64,000 nt of DNA. Origin: Streptomyces sp. CB02980 (GTDB taxonomy: Bacteria > Actinomycetota > Actinomycetes > Streptomycetales > Streptomycetaceae). The position numbers were made by a program, and so were the translations under genes. Shown piece after piece: positions 45,535-54,477 of the stretch. The stretch is taken from the NCBI RefSeq assembly GCF_014451325.2, contig NZ_JACSCH020000030.1:1-64000 (forward strand). Reading direction: 5' to 3'. The notes beneath the pieces were generated by a model. The model had not been told where the DNA came from. It did no database searches and saw nothing but the letters and a program-made list of their open reading frames with translations. Each line of letters opens with the position of its first letter. Position 1 is the first letter of the stretch.

Positions 45535-46950
45535 TCAGACCTGGAGGTCCGGCCCTATGCGGTTGCGTACCGCGGTCTGGACCTCGACCTCCTCGGCCGG
45601 GTCCGCCGCGAGGCGGCGCAATCGCTCGGCGACGCGCACGTCACCGGTCTCGGCGTGCTGGGCCGCGACCTCGCGGGTGGTCTCCTCGCAGTCCCAGAGG
45701 CATTCGACGGCGAAGCCGGTCGCGAAGGTGGGGTCGGTGGCGGCGAGGGCGCGGGCCACGCGCCCGCGGAGCTGGGACGAGGCCGTCTCGCGGTAGACGT
45801 GGCGCAGCACGGGGGCCGCGCAGGCGATGCCGAGGCGGCCCGCGCCGTCCACGAGCCCGCCGAGCGCGGGCGCGTCGGGGCCTTCGGAGCGGATGGTGTC
45901 GCGGAGCGCGCCGAGGACGGAGGGGGAGTCCTGGGCGGTGCCACGGCAGGCGAGGACGTCGGCGGCGGCCGCACCGAGGGCGTCGGTCCGGCGGACCCAC
46001 GCGCGGGCGCGGGCGACGGCGTCCTCTCCGCACATGCGGCGGTACGCGGCGATGGCGGCTTCGGCGACCTCGCGGGAGTCGCCGTCGGCGGCGGCCTCGA
46101 CGAGGTCGAGGACGGCCGGGTCACGTGACTCGGCGAGGTGGTGCAGGGCGGCGCCCCGGGCTCCCACCGAGCCGTGCCTGGCGGCGGCGAGGAGTTCGGG
46201 CCGGTCCTCGGGTCCCGCGACGGCGGTGAGGCAGCGGGCGGCGGGGCCGTACAGCACGGCTCCGCGCTCGTATCCCTCCTGCGCCCAGTCGAGGACGGCG
46301 CGCACGCTCCAGCCGGGTCGGGGCCCGGCGGGGCGCATCTGGCGCTGCCAGCGGTCGAAGGAGCCCTGTTCCTGGGCGGCCCTGACCCGGGCGCCGACGG
46401 CGTCGCGCTGGTCCTCGGCCCACAGCCGCCACGGGCGGGGCTCGAAGGCGTCCCGTACGACGCCGGCCAGCTCGGCGTCGCCCTCGGCGTCGGCCGGGAA
46501 GCGGGCCAGCACGGGAACGGCGAGCGCGCGGAGGCCGGCGTCGTCGTCGCGGAGCGCCAGCTCGTCGAGGGCCCAGGCCCAGTTGGTACCGGTCGCCGCG
46601 TACCGCCGGAGCAGCAGCAGGGCGTCCTGGCGTCCGTAGGAGGCGAGGTGCCCGAGGACGGCGAGCGCGAGCCCGGTCCTGGACTCCTCGGTGTCGAGGA
46701 TGTCCTCGGCGCCGAAGAGATGCGCCTCGATCTCGTCGAGACCTCCGTGGAGGTCCAGGTAGAGACGGGCGTAGTAGAGGGAGCGGTTCTCGACCTGCCA
46801 GTCGTGGCGGGGGTCGTCGAGAACGCAGTGGTTGAGGGCCGCGAGGGCCTCGGCGCGTGGCGCGGCGAGTGCGTGCAGGGTGCCGTCGCCGCGGCCCCGC
46901 TGCAGCAGGCCGAGCAGGGTGCCGCTCGGCGCTATGACTGGATCGAACAT
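45535..46950 (-). CDS. HEAT-repeat protein
   Basis: A 471-residue soluble protein built of helical HEAT-like repeats, recognisable as recurring pairs of helices (ALAVLGHLASYGRQDALLLLRR; ELLAAARHGSVGARGAALHHLAES; DPAVLDLVEAAADGDSREVAEAA split). Such proteins are scaffolds for protein interactions and have no catalysis. ATG at 46950 (MFDPVIAPSG) is preferred to an ATG five codons earlier. It stands 240 nt upstream of the glycosyltransferase operon on the same strand; coupling is not evident. Confidence 0.82.
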   Translation of the reverse strand: MFDPVIAPSGTLLGLLQRGRGDGTLHALAAPRAEALAALNHCVLDDPRHDWQVENRSLYYARLYLDLHGGLDEIEAHLFGAEDILDTEESRTGLALAVLGHLASYGRQDALLLLRRYAATGTNWAWALDELALRDDDAGLRALAVPVLARFPADAEGDAELAGVVRDAFEPRPWRLWAEDQRDAVGARVRAAQEQGSFDRWQRQMRPAGPRPGWSVRAVLDWAQEGYERGAVLYGPAARCLTAVAGPEDRPELLAAARHGSVGARGAALHHLAESRDPAVLDLVEAAADGDSREVAEAAIAAYRRMCGEDAVARARAWVRRTDALGAAAADVLACRGTAQDSPSVLGALRDTIRSEGPDAPALGGLVDGAGRLGIACAAPVLRHVYRETASSQLRGRVARALAATDPTFATGFAVECLWDCEETTREVAAQHAETGDVRVAERLRRLAADPAEEVEVQTAVRNRIGPDLQV

Positions 46951-47206
46951 GGGGAGACGCCTCACATCAAGCTGTCGACACGACCGGGGGATACCGGGAA
47001 GACCCGGGTCGGGCGGTACATCGCCCGTACGCCTAGGCCGTGCGGCAACATGTCGGGCCGCTCGTCGTCCATCGCCTGCCAGTGACCATCTTCCTCAGCC
47101 TCTCGTCGGTGGCCCGTTTTGCCGGGCCCGACGTCATGATGACCCACCCATTTCGCCACCGCGACCACATTTACGACGCCGCTCTCACCTGGGGTTCAGC
47201 GCCCGT

Positions 47207-47599
47207 TCACCGGGATCCGAAGAGCTCGAGCAGTTCGGCCTTGCCGAACATCCGCGCGGTGTCGACCGCGGACGGAGTCCCTGCTTCCGGATTTGCGCCG
47301 CCGGCGAGGAGGGCACGGATGACGGCGTCCTCGCCCTTGAAGACGGCTCCGGCGAGCGGGGTCTGGCCGCGGTCGTTGGCGCGGTCGGCGTCGGCACCGC
47401 GCGCGAGGAGGGCGGAGACCGCTGCGGCATGGCCGTGGTAGGCGGCGAGCATCACGAGGGAGTCGCCCTTGTCGTTGGTGAGGTTCGCGGGGACCCCCGC
47501 GTCGACGTAGGCGGCCAGCGCGTCGGCGTCCCCGGTGCGGGCGAGGTCGAAGACCTTGGACGCCAGCTCGATGACCTCGGGGTCCGGAGTCTCGCTCAT
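47207..47599 (-). CDS. Small ankyrin-repeat protein
   Basis: A 130-residue protein of about three ankyrin repeats (DALAAYVDAGVPANLTNDKGDSLVML split; GHAAAVSALLARGADADRANDRGQTPLAGA split; AVIRALLAGGANPEAGTPSAVDTA split). No signal peptide or membrane span is seen. It probably binds a partner protein. AGGAGAAGGG lies 11-20 nt upstream of the ATG. It is divergent from smeA across 308 nt. Confidence 0.9.
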   Translation of the reverse strand: MSETPDPEVIELASKVFDLARTGDADALAAYVDAGVPANLTNDKGDSLVMLAAYHGHAAAVSALLARGADADRANDRGQTPLAGAVFKGEDAVIRALLAGGANPEAGTPSAVDTARMFGKAELLELFGSR

Positions 47600-47907
47600 C
47601 GGGTGGGCCCGCCCTTCTCCTGCGTTGTCGACCTGTGCACGGCAAGCGCGGCCGTACGAGTGAATCGACAGGGTACTGCCCGTTCGGTGACATGACCGCG
47701 CCCGGCCGAGGCAAAGATCACGGCAGTCCGCCGTCGGCCGCTCCTCTAGCGCACGCCGGACATTTCGCCACTCGACAGCCCGTTCGACGTCCGCCGGTCA
47801 AGTGAAATCGCCTGTTTTTCACTCTAATGCACCTTTAGTCACATAGATACTTGCTGTGAACTTGGAAGGACTCATGGTGACTGTCCCCTCAACCAGGAGA
47901 ACAACCA
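47600..47907. other. Divergent region between the ankyrin gene and smeA
   Basis: 308 nt without a gene. The part from about 47810 to 47860 is strikingly A+T-rich for this genome (TTTTTCACTCTAATG, CACATAGATACTTG) and should hold the smeA promoter, with possible -35 TTTCAC and -10 CACATA near 47817-47845. For the ankyrin gene a minus-strand TACCCT near 47668-47673 is a possible -10. No GACAC WhiA-type box was seen. Confidence 0.5.
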
Positions 47908-48102
47908 ATGATCCTGTCCATCTCAGGCGTGGTCCTGCTCGGCATCATCTGCTTCCTGTTCTTCAAGAAGGACGGGATGAAGGCCTCGCACGCCCTCGTC
48001 AGCGCGCTGTTCGGCTTCTACCTCGCGGGTACGGCCATCGCCCCGAGCATCACGGCGGGCGGGCAGAGCCTCGCCGGCCTCCTGGGCGGGATCAAGTTCT
48101 GA
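47908..48102 (+). CDS. smeA: SmeA, small sporulation membrane protein
   Basis: A 64-residue membrane protein with two hydrophobic segments (SISGVVLLGIICFLFF, then ALVSALFGFYLAGTAI). In Streptomyces coelicolor the small protein SmeA is co-transcribed with sffA, localises to sporulation septa, and targets SffA there; size, sequence type and the following FtsK-like gene match. AGGAG lies eight nt before the ATG. The upstream A+T-rich region fits a developmentally controlled promoter. Confidence 0.86.
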   Translation: MILSISGVVLLGIICFLFFKKDGMKASHALVSALFGFYLAGTAIAPSITAGGQSLAGLLGGIKF

Positions 48103-48139
48103 CGCCCTTCCGCCCCTTCCACCACCTCAGGAGTACTTC

Positions 48140-49765
48140 GTGGCCCGGCGACCACTCCCCCGCATTCTGAGCAGCGGCAGCGCACAGATCGCTCGTAGTC
48201 GAGAGATCGCGCGCACGGCCGCCGACAGTGCCACCGACGTGCTCCATCCACTGATCACGGTCTCCCGTGGTCTGCGGAAGCTGGCCGCGTCCGCGCGAGC
48301 CAAGTGGGCCGCGACCCCCAAGGAACGGCGTGGACCGACGCTGCTCCTGGTCGCGGCCTGCGTCCTGGTCGTCGCGCTCATGCCCTACGGTCCGCTCCTC
48401 GCGCTCGTGACGCTCATGGCCGCGGCCGCGTGGAGAGGACGCGAGCGCCCGGTCGTCAAGACCGGGCCCGACGACACCGAGATCGCCCGGCTCAAGGGCC
48501 TGTACGAGGCCCTCGTGCCGTACTTCTCCGTCCCGGAGGACCCCGCACCGCTCTTCGCCCACGGCGGCGACTGGAGCGGCGCCTTCACGGAGTACGCCTT
48601 CGACGAGGACGGGCGTCCCACCCGGCTGAAGATCGCCTACCCTCCGTACTTCACCGACGGCGAGCCCGCCGCACGCGCGCGCATCGAACAGCTGCTGCAC
48701 GCCAAGTCCGGGCGCGGCCGTGAGTACCGCTTCGACTGGGACGAGGAGGGCAACCGGCTCGTCATGAGCGTGCTGCCCGCCCTGCCCACCACCATCGCAG
48801 CCCAGCGCTTCGTCACCGTGCCGGGCGAGACCGTCCTGGGCTTCACCGACGCGGACGCCGTGCAGCGGACCGTGCCCGTGGTCGCCTCGGACGGTACGGA
48901 GGACGCGCCGGCCGTGGTCTGGCGCACCGGCCCCCGCTCCACCGAGCCGCATCTGCTGGTCGTCGGCCAGCCGGGCAGCGGCACCACCTCCCTGCTGCGC
49001 TCGATCGCGCTCCAGGCCCTCCCCCACGGCGACGTGCTGATCGTCGAGGGCGGTGGCACCGGCGAGTACGCCTGTCTCACCGGCCGTGACGGCGTCCTGG
49101 CCGTCGAGTGCGGGCTCTCCGGCTCGCTGGCCACCCTGGAGTGGGCGGCGCACGAGACGGAGCGACGGCTGATCGCCGCCAACCGGGCCCGGCAGGCGGG
49201 CCGGCCGGCCCCCGAGGACACCCGGCGGCCCCTCTGGATCCTGCTCGACCGGCCGGGCGTCCTCGGCGACCTGGCGGCCGCCGACGGCCGTCCCGACCCG
49301 CAGGAGCTGCTCCAGGTGCCCCTGCGGCACGGCCGCGCGGCCCAGGTCACGGTGGTGGTCGCCGAGCAGTTCGACAGCGCGGACACCCTGAGCGAGGCGG
49401 TACGGAGCCACACCAGGGCCCGGATCGTGCTCGGCCCCGCCACACCCGACCAGATCGCCGCCGTCCTCGGCACCGAGCCGCACACCACCCCGACGCCCCA
49501 GGTCCCCGCGGGCCGCGGCTACGCGCGCCTGGGCACCGGACCGGTGCTGCGCCTCCAGGTGCCGGCGACCCCCGACCCGTACGACGACGCGACGAGCGAG
49601 GCCCACCGGCAGGCGGTGCTCGAACTCCTCCCGGAGCGCCGCGCGGAGACGACCATGGCGATCGAGACGGTCACCGTGAAGAGCCCCGAACCGGCGCCGG
49701 CGCCCCGGGCCGAGCCGGACCCGGGCCCCGCCCCGCTGCACGCCCCCGTCCCCGCGGAGGGCTGA
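48140..49765 (+). CDS. sffA: SffA, SpoIIIE/FtsK-like septum protein
   Basis: A 541-residue protein encoded 37 nt after smeA, with AGGAG before a GTG start. Two membrane spans lie near residues 68-100 (TLLLVAACVLVVALM; LLALVTLMAAAAW), and a P-loop ATPase domain covers about 260-450. The P-loop reads GQPGSGTTSLL, so residue 282 is Thr where Walker A needs Lys; the Walker B region RRPLWILLDRPG has Asp but no following Glu. ATP hydrolysis may be weak or lost. Known role in Streptomyces: chromosome segregation and septation in sporulating hyphae, recruited by SmeA. A strong terminator follows. Confidence 0.86.
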   Translation: MARRPLPRILSSGSAQIARSREIARTAADSATDVLHPLITVSRGLRKLAASARAKWAATPKERRGPTLLLVAACVLVVALMPYGPLLALVTLMAAAAWRGRERPVVKTGPDDTEIARLKGLYEALVPYFSVPEDPAPLFAHGGDWSGAFTEYAFDEDGRPTRLKIAYPPYFTDGEPAARARIEQLLHAKSGRGREYRFDWDEEGNRLVMSVLPALPTTIAAQRFVTVPGETVLGFTDADAVQRTVPVVASDGTEDAPAVVWRTGPRSTEPHLLVVGQPGSGTTSLLRSIALQALPHGDVLIVEGGGTGEYACLTGRDGVLAVECGLSGSLATLEWAAHETERRLIAANRARQAGRPAPEDTRRPLWILLDRPGVLGDLAAADGRPDPQELLQVPLRHGRAAQVTVVVAEQFDSADTLSEAVRSHTRARIVLGPATPDQIAAVLGTEPHTTPTPQVPAGRGYARLGTGPVLRLQVPATPDPYDDATSEAHRQAVLELLPERRAETTMAIETVTVKSPEPAPAPRAEPDPGPAPLHAPVPAEG

Positions 49766-49781
49766 GCACCACGCGCGCGCG

Positions 49782-49820
49782 AAGAGGCCGGTACGGACCC
49801 CAGGTCCGTACCGGCCTCTT
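49782..49820. terminator. Bidirectional terminator after sffA
   Basis: Perfect 18-bp inverted repeat (49782-49799 with 49803-49820, AAGAGGCCGGTACGGACC and its complement) around a 3-nt loop, between convergent sffA and the MocR gene. Confidence 0.95.
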
Positions 49821-49844
49821 GGCGTGACGCGATCGCGCGGGCGG

Positions 49845-51344
49845 CTACGCCACGAACGAACGCGGCGGTTCGGTGCCCCCGCCCGCGCCCGATTCCACCA
49901 GCCGGGCCGCGGCGGCCAGCCGGGCCGCGGCCTCGTCGGCCACCGGTCCGCCGACCGTGAAGGGCAGCCGGACGAAGCCCTCGAAGGCCCCGTCGACGCC
50001 GAACCGGGGGCCCGAGGGGACCCGGACGCCGACCCGCTCCCCCGCCTCGGCGAGCCGGGAGCCGGAGAGGCCACCGGTGCGGACCCAGAGGGTGAGACCG
50101 CCGCGCGGCACCGAGAACTCCCACTCCGGGAGCTCCCTGCGGACCGCGGCGACGAGCGCGTCCCGGTTCTCCCGCGCCTGGTCGCGGCGGAGGGTGACGG
50201 CCTCCTCCCAGCCGCCGGTGCGCATGAGCCAGTTCACGCCGAGCTGTTCGAGGACGGGCGTGCCGAGGTCGGCGTACGCGCGCGCGGCCACCAGGGAACG
50301 GATGACGTCGGGCGCGGCCCGGACCCAGCCGATGCGCATGCCCGCCCAGAAGGCCTTGCTGGCCGAGCCGACCGTGAGGACGGTGGAGCCGGCCGGGTCG
50401 AAGGCGCAGACCGGCCGGGGCATCTCCAGGTCGTCGTCCAGGCGGAGCTCGGCCATGGTCTCGTCGACGACGAGGACGGTGCCGGCCGAGCGGGCGGCGT
50501 CCACGAGCTGCCGGCGCTGGTCCTCGTCGGCCAGGGCGCCGGTCGGATTGTGGAAATCGGCCACCACGTACGCGAGGCGGGGTGCCGCGTCGCGCAGCAC
50601 CTGCCGCCAGCGGCCCAGGTCCCAGCTGCCGAGCCCCTCGGACATGGCGACGGGCACGAGCCGGGCCCCGGCCTCCCGCATCAGCTGGAGGATGTTGGCG
50701 TACGACGGGGACTCGACGGCGATGCGCTCGCCGCGGCCCGCGAACAGGTGGCAGATGGCGTCGATGGCCCCCATGGCACCGGTCGTGACCATGATCTGTT
50801 CGGGCATCGTGGGGATGCCTCGCGCGGTGTACCGGTCGGCGAGCATCTGCCGCAGCGTGGGCAGCCCCGCCGGGTAGTCGCCGTGCGTGTGGGCGTAGGG
50901 GGGCAGTTCCTCGAGGGCGCCCTGGACGCCGCGGGTGAGCCAGGGCTCGGGCGCGGGCAGCGCCGCGCAGCCGAGGTCGATCATCGAGCCGAGCGCCTCC
51001 GGGGGCAGCGGTTCGAGGCCTCGCGCGGGCAGCGGGTTCCCGGCCGGTACGGCGGTCCAGCTGCCGGCCCCCCGGCGCGACTCGAGGAAGCCCTCGGCGC
51101 GGAGCGCCTCGTAGGCCGCGGCCACCGTCGTACGGCTGACGGTCAGGGCGAGGGCGAGTTCCCGCTCGGCGGGCAGCCGGGCGGCGACCGGGACCCGGCC
51201 CTCCAGGACGAGCAGCCGGATCCCGTCGGCCAGTGCGCGGTAGGCGGGCGGCTTCCGCGTCCCGGGTCCGGCGGGCCGCGGCTGCTGCGCCTGGAGCTGC
51301 CGGGCGAGCTGAGCCGGTCCTACCGCCGAAGTCCACTGGGCCAT
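49845..51344 (-). CDS. MocR-type regulator, YczR-like (divergent from yczE)
   Basis: A 499-residue GntR-aminotransferase fusion. The winged helix lies at residues about 30-100 (RLPAERELALALTVSRTTVAAAYEALRAEGF). The fold-type I domain follows, with VVDETMAEL near the cofactor Asp site and the PLP lysine in GSASKAFWAGMRIGW. ATG at 51344 (MAQWTSAV) has an AGGTGG box upstream. YczR regulators are known to be divergent from, and to control, the membrane protein YczE; that arrangement is present here. Confidence 0.9.
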   Translation of the reverse strand: MAQWTSAVGPAQLARQLQAQQPRPAGPGTRKPPAYRALADGIRLLVLEGRVPVAARLPAERELALALTVSRTTVAAAYEALRAEGFLESRRGAGSWTAVPAGNPLPARGLEPLPPEALGSMIDLGCAALPAPEPWLTRGVQGALEELPPYAHTHGDYPAGLPTLRQMLADRYTARGIPTMPEQIMVTTGAMGAIDAICHLFAGRGERIAVESPSYANILQLMREAGARLVPVAMSEGLGSWDLGRWRQVLRDAAPRLAYVVADFHNPTGALADEDQRRQLVDAARSAGTVLVVDETMAELRLDDDLEMPRPVCAFDPAGSTVLTVGSASKAFWAGMRIGWVRAAPDVIRSLVAARAYADLGTPVLEQLGVNWLMRTGGWEEAVTLRRDQARENRDALVAAVRRELPEWEFSVPRGGLTLWVRTGGLSGSRLAEAGERVGVRVPSGPRFGVDGAFEGFVRLPFTVGGPVADEAAARLAAAARLVESGAGGGTEPPRSFVA

Positions 51345-51447
51345 CGAAATCAGTCCACCTTCCTCGAATTGGCCATGGTTGGCACCCGTTCCATCGCCAC
51401 AGAGTGTCATGAGCCAGTCCACTACCACCACCCTGGGGGGAAGAACC

Positions 51448-52116
51448 TTGTCCATCGCCTCCGGCCGCCACGGCCGGCACCTCACCCGTCAGCTCGTCCA
51501 GCTCTACGTGGGGCTGACGCTGTACGGGGTCAGCTCGGCGCTGCTGGTGCGCAGCGGTCTCGGCCTGGAGCCCTGGGGCGTGCTCCACCAGGGCCTCGCC
51601 GAGAAGACGGGCCTGACCATCGGCGTGGTGTCGATCATCGTCGGGGCCGTGGTGCTGCTGCTGTGGATCCCGATCCGGCAGCGGCCGGGGCTCGGCACGG
51701 TCTCCAACGTGTTCGCGATCGGCCTGGCGATGGACGGCACCCTGGCGCTCGTTCCGGACGTCCACGGCCTGGCGGGGCGGATCCCGCTTCTCGTGGCCGG
51801 CATCGTCCTCAACGGGGTGGCGACCGGCCTGTACATCGCGGCGCGGTTCGGCCCCGGCCCGCGCGACGGCCTGATGACCGGTCTGCACCGGCTCACCGGC
51901 CGCTCGATCCGGCTGGTACGCACGGCGATCGAGGTGGCGGTGGTCGCCACCGGCTTCCTGCTCGGCGGCTCGGTCGGCGTCGGCACGGTGCTTTACGCGC
52001 TGGCCATCGGGCCCCTCGCCCAGTTCTTCCTTCGCTGGTTCGCCGTTCCCGAGCCGGAGTCCGGAAGCACCGCGGTCGCCCCCGCGACACCGGAAGGCGC
52101 CATACTGCGGCGGTGA
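51448..52116 (+). CDS. yczE: YczE-family membrane protein
   Basis: A 222-residue protein with five hydrophobic segments (TLYGVSSALLVRSG; VVSIIVGAVVLLLWIP; VSNVFAIGLAMDGTLALV; LLVAGIVLNGVATGLYI; IEVAVVATGFLLGG). TTG at 51448 has GGGGGG seven nt upstream and is preferred; an ATG at 51409 would add 13 residues. The family conserves GLGLEPWGVLHQGLA and FGPGPRDGLMT. Function is unknown, but it is regularly controlled by a neighbouring MocR regulator. The stop overlaps the GDPD start (GTGA). Confidence 0.85.
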   Translation: MSIASGRHGRHLTRQLVQLYVGLTLYGVSSALLVRSGLGLEPWGVLHQGLAEKTGLTIGVVSIIVGAVVLLLWIPIRQRPGLGTVSNVFAIGLAMDGTLALVPDVHGLAGRIPLLVAGIVLNGVATGLYIAARFGPGPRDGLMTGLHRLTGRSIRLVRTAIEVAVVATGFLLGGSVGVGTVLYALAIGPLAQFFLRWFAVPEPESGSTAVAPATPEGAILRR

Positions 52117-52877
52117 CTCGCGTACGCCACCCCTACCTCGACCATCCCACGCCCCTCCCGTTCGCCCATCGCGGCGGCACGGCGAACGGCCTGGAGAACA
52201 CCGCGGCCGCCTTCCGCCGGGCCGCCGCCGCGGGCTACCGCTACTTCGAGACCGATGTGCACACGACGTCGGACGGGGCTCTCGTCGCCTTCCACGACGC
52301 GACCCTCGACCGGGTCACGGACGCCTCGGGCCGGATCGGCGACCTGCCGTGGGCGGCGGTGCGGGAGGCCCGCGTGGCGGGCAAGGAACCGCTGCCGCTC
52401 TTCGCCGACCTCCTGGACGAGTTCCCGGAGGCCCGCTGGAACGTGGATCTCAAGGCCGAGTCGGCGCTGCGTCCGCTGGTGGACCTGATCCGCGAGAAGG
52501 ACGCCTGGGACCGGGTCTGCGTGGGCTCGTTCACCGAGGCCAGGATCGCGCGGGCCCAGCAGTTGGCAGGCCCCCGGCTGGCGACCTCGTTCGGGGTGCG
52601 CGGGGTGATCGGGCTCCGGCTGCGCTCGTTCGGCATCCCGGCGGCGGTACGGGCCGGGGCGATCGCCGCCCAGGTCCCCGAGCGGCAGGGCGGCATCCCC
52701 GTGGTGGACCGCCGCTTCGTCCGGGAGGCGCACGCGCGCGGGCTCCAGGTCCATGTGTGGACGGTGAACGATCCGGCCCGGATGAACGCTCTCCTCGACC
52801 TCGGGGTCGATGGCATCATGACCGATCAACTGGAGACGCTGCGCTCGGTGCTGACCGAGCGGGGTGAGTGGGCCTGA
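52113..52877 (+). CDS. Glycerophosphodiester phosphodiesterase
   Basis: A 254-residue GDPD-family TIM-barrel enzyme that hydrolyses glycerophosphodiesters to glycerol-3-phosphate and an alcohol. Motifs are FAHRGGTANGLENT (catalytic His/Arg), ETDVHTTSDGALVAFHDATLDRVTD split (metal ligands Glu/Asp, second catalytic His), and VHVWTVNDP. There is no signal peptide, so it acts in the cytoplasm on lipid turnover products. It is translationally coupled to yczE by a GTGA overlap. A 10-bp hairpin follows. Confidence 0.93.
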   Translation: MTRVRHPYLDHPTPLPFAHRGGTANGLENTAAAFRRAAAAGYRYFETDVHTTSDGALVAFHDATLDRVTDASGRIGDLPWAAVREARVAGKEPLPLFADLLDEFPEARWNVDLKAESALRPLVDLIREKDAWDRVCVGSFTEARIARAQQLAGPRLATSFGVRGVIGLRLRSFGIPAAVRAGAIAAQVPERQGGIPVVDRRFVREAHARGLQVHVWTVNDPARMNALLDLGVDGIMTDQLETLRSVLTERGEWA

Positions 52878-52883
52878 GCGCGC

Positions 52884-52916
52884 GTCCCGGTGACACCGGG
52901 CCCGGATCACCGGGAC
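52884..52916. terminator. Hairpin after the GDPD gene
   Basis: Perfect 10-bp inverted repeat, GTCCCGGTGA (52884-52893) with TCACCGGGAC (52907-52916). The MFS gene starts 31 nt later on the same strand. Confidence 0.75.
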
Positions 52917-52947
52917 CGTGCACGGGGACGAACGAGGGGGCGCGGCC

Positions 52948-54309
52948 TTGACCGCTGGAACCACCGAACCGGAGGAGTACGCCACCGATCCCGCCGAACG
53001 CAAGCGGGAGCAGCGGGGCTGGTACTTCTACGACTTCGCGTGCTCGGTGTACTCGACGAGCGTGATCACCGTCTTCCTCGGCCCGTACCTGACCTCGGTG
53101 GCGCGCGCGGCGTCCGACGCCGAGGGCTTCGTGCACCCGCTGGGCATACCCGTGCGGGCCGGCTCGCTCTTCGCGTACGCCGTGTCCGCCTCACTCGTGG
53201 TCGCGATCCTGGTGATGCCGCTGGCCGGCGCGGTCGCGGACCGTACGGGCCGCAAGAAGCCGCTGCTCGCGGCCGCGGCCTATCTGGGGGCTGCGGCGAC
53301 GGCCGGCATGTTCTTCCTGGCGGGCGACCGGTATCTGCTGGGCACGTTCCTGCTGATCGTGGCGAACGCCTCCCTGTCGGTCTCGATGGTGCTCTACAAC
53401 GCCTATCTGCCGCAGATCTCGGAGCCGGACGAGCGGGACGCCGTCTCCTCGCGCGGCTGGGCGTTCGGCTACACGTCGGGTGCGCTGGTCCTCGTCCTGA
53501 ACCTGGTCCTCTACTCGGGCCACGACTCCTTCGGTCTCACGGAGGGCGAGGCGGTGCGGATCTGCCTGGCCTCGGCCGGTGTGTGGTGGGGTGCGTTCAC
53601 CGTCATTCCGCTGCGGCGGCTTCGGGACCGGCGGCTCGGCCCGGCGGTCCGGGAGCGGGGCGCGGCCGGCAGCGGCTGGCGGCAGCTGCGGGAGACCCTC
53701 AAGGACATGCGGCGGCATCCGCTGACGCTCTCCTTCCTCCTCGCCTACCTCGTCTACAACGACGGCGTGCAGACGGTGATCTCGCAGGCCTCCGTGTACG
53801 GATCGGAGGAGCTGGGGCTCGACCAGACCACGCTCATCACCGCCGTCCTGCTCGTACAGGTGCTCGCGGTGGCGGGCGCGCTCGGCATGGGGCGACTCGC
53901 CCGGTCGTACGGCGCCAAGCGGACGATTCTGGGATCGCTCGCGGTCTGGACGCTGATCCTGGTGGCGGGCTACCTCCTGCCGGCCGGCGCGCCCGTGTTC
54001 TTCTTCTGTCTCGCGGCCGCGATCGGCCTTGTACTGGGCGGAAGCCAGGCTCTGTCGCGCTCGCTGTTCTCGCATCTGGTGCCGCGCGGCAAGGAGGCGG
54101 AGTACTTCTCGGCGTACGAGATGAGCGACCGGGGGCTCAGCTGGCTGGGTCCACTCGTGTTCGGTCTCGCGTATCAGCTGACCGGGAGCTACCGGGATGC
54201 CATCATCTCCCTGGTGATCTTCTTCGTGGTCGGCTTCGTCCTGCTCGCCCGGGTGCCGGTGCGGCGCGCGGTGGAAGCCGCCGGGAACCCGATACCTGAC
54301 CGTATTTAG
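52948..54309 (+). CDS. MFS transporter, UMF1 (Atg22-like) family
   Basis: A 453-residue membrane protein with about twelve hydrophobic segments. The N-terminus RGWYFYDFACSVYSTSVITVF is split here as GWYFYDFACS and is the hallmark of UMF1-family permeases related to yeast Atg22. A motif-A-like loop (GAVADRTGRKKPLL) follows helix 2, and GGSQALSRSLFSHLVP is conserved in the second half. TTG at 52948 follows GAGGGGG by seven nt; GTG at 52918 is an alternative adding ten residues. Substrate is unknown; amino-acid efflux is the role of Atg22. Confidence 0.88.
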   Translation: MTAGTTEPEEYATDPAERKREQRGWYFYDFACSVYSTSVITVFLGPYLTSVARAASDAEGFVHPLGIPVRAGSLFAYAVSASLVVAILVMPLAGAVADRTGRKKPLLAAAAYLGAAATAGMFFLAGDRYLLGTFLLIVANASLSVSMVLYNAYLPQISEPDERDAVSSRGWAFGYTSGALVLVLNLVLYSGHDSFGLTEGEAVRICLASAGVWWGAFTVIPLRRLRDRRLGPAVRERGAAGSGWRQLRETLKDMRRHPLTLSFLLAYLVYNDGVQTVISQASVYGSEELGLDQTTLITAVLLVQVLAVAGALGMGRLARSYGAKRTILGSLAVWTLILVAGYLLPAGAPVFFFCLAAAIGLVLGGSQALSRSLFSHLVPRGKEAEYFSAYEMSDRGLSWLGPLVFGLAYQLTGSYRDAIISLVIFFVVGFVLLARVPVRRAVEAAGNPIPDRI

Positions 54310-54335
54310 ACGTGGCAGCGAAAGGGCGGTAGTGT
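54306..54335 (+). promoter_or_regulatory. Putative housekeeping promoter of rbpA (distal)
   Basis: TTAGAC (54306-54311), an 18-nt spacer and TAGTGT (54330-54335). The -35 overlaps the stop codon of the upstream MFS gene. A transcript starting near 54342 would have a leader of about 220 nt containing the stem-loop at 54393-54416. Confidence 0.5.
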
Positions 54336-54392
54336 ACGCGTTTGGCCTGCCAGGCGGACCGTTACTGCGTGCTGCTTTGGTGAAGACACCGG

Positions 54393-54416
54393 GTCACATC
54401 TGCCGTCAGATGTGAC
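54393..54416. repeat. Perfect stem-loop in the rbpA leader
   Basis: GTCACATCTG (54393-54402), loop CCGT, CAGATGTGAC (54407-54416), followed by AAAAC. It lies between the distal promoter and the SigR promoter, so only the distal transcript would carry it. It could be an RNA stem, an operator palindrome, or the terminator of the upstream gene. Confidence 0.75.
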
Positions 54417-54477
54417 AAAACGGGCACTGGTGGGTACAACAAGGGGCGGCACGACGGGCGACGCATGACCCGGCACG

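Noticed and set aside
47856..48170. Plus-strand frame of 104 codons overlapping smeA
   Set aside because: It is a shadow of smeA in another frame with an Arg/His-rich, non-conserved product.
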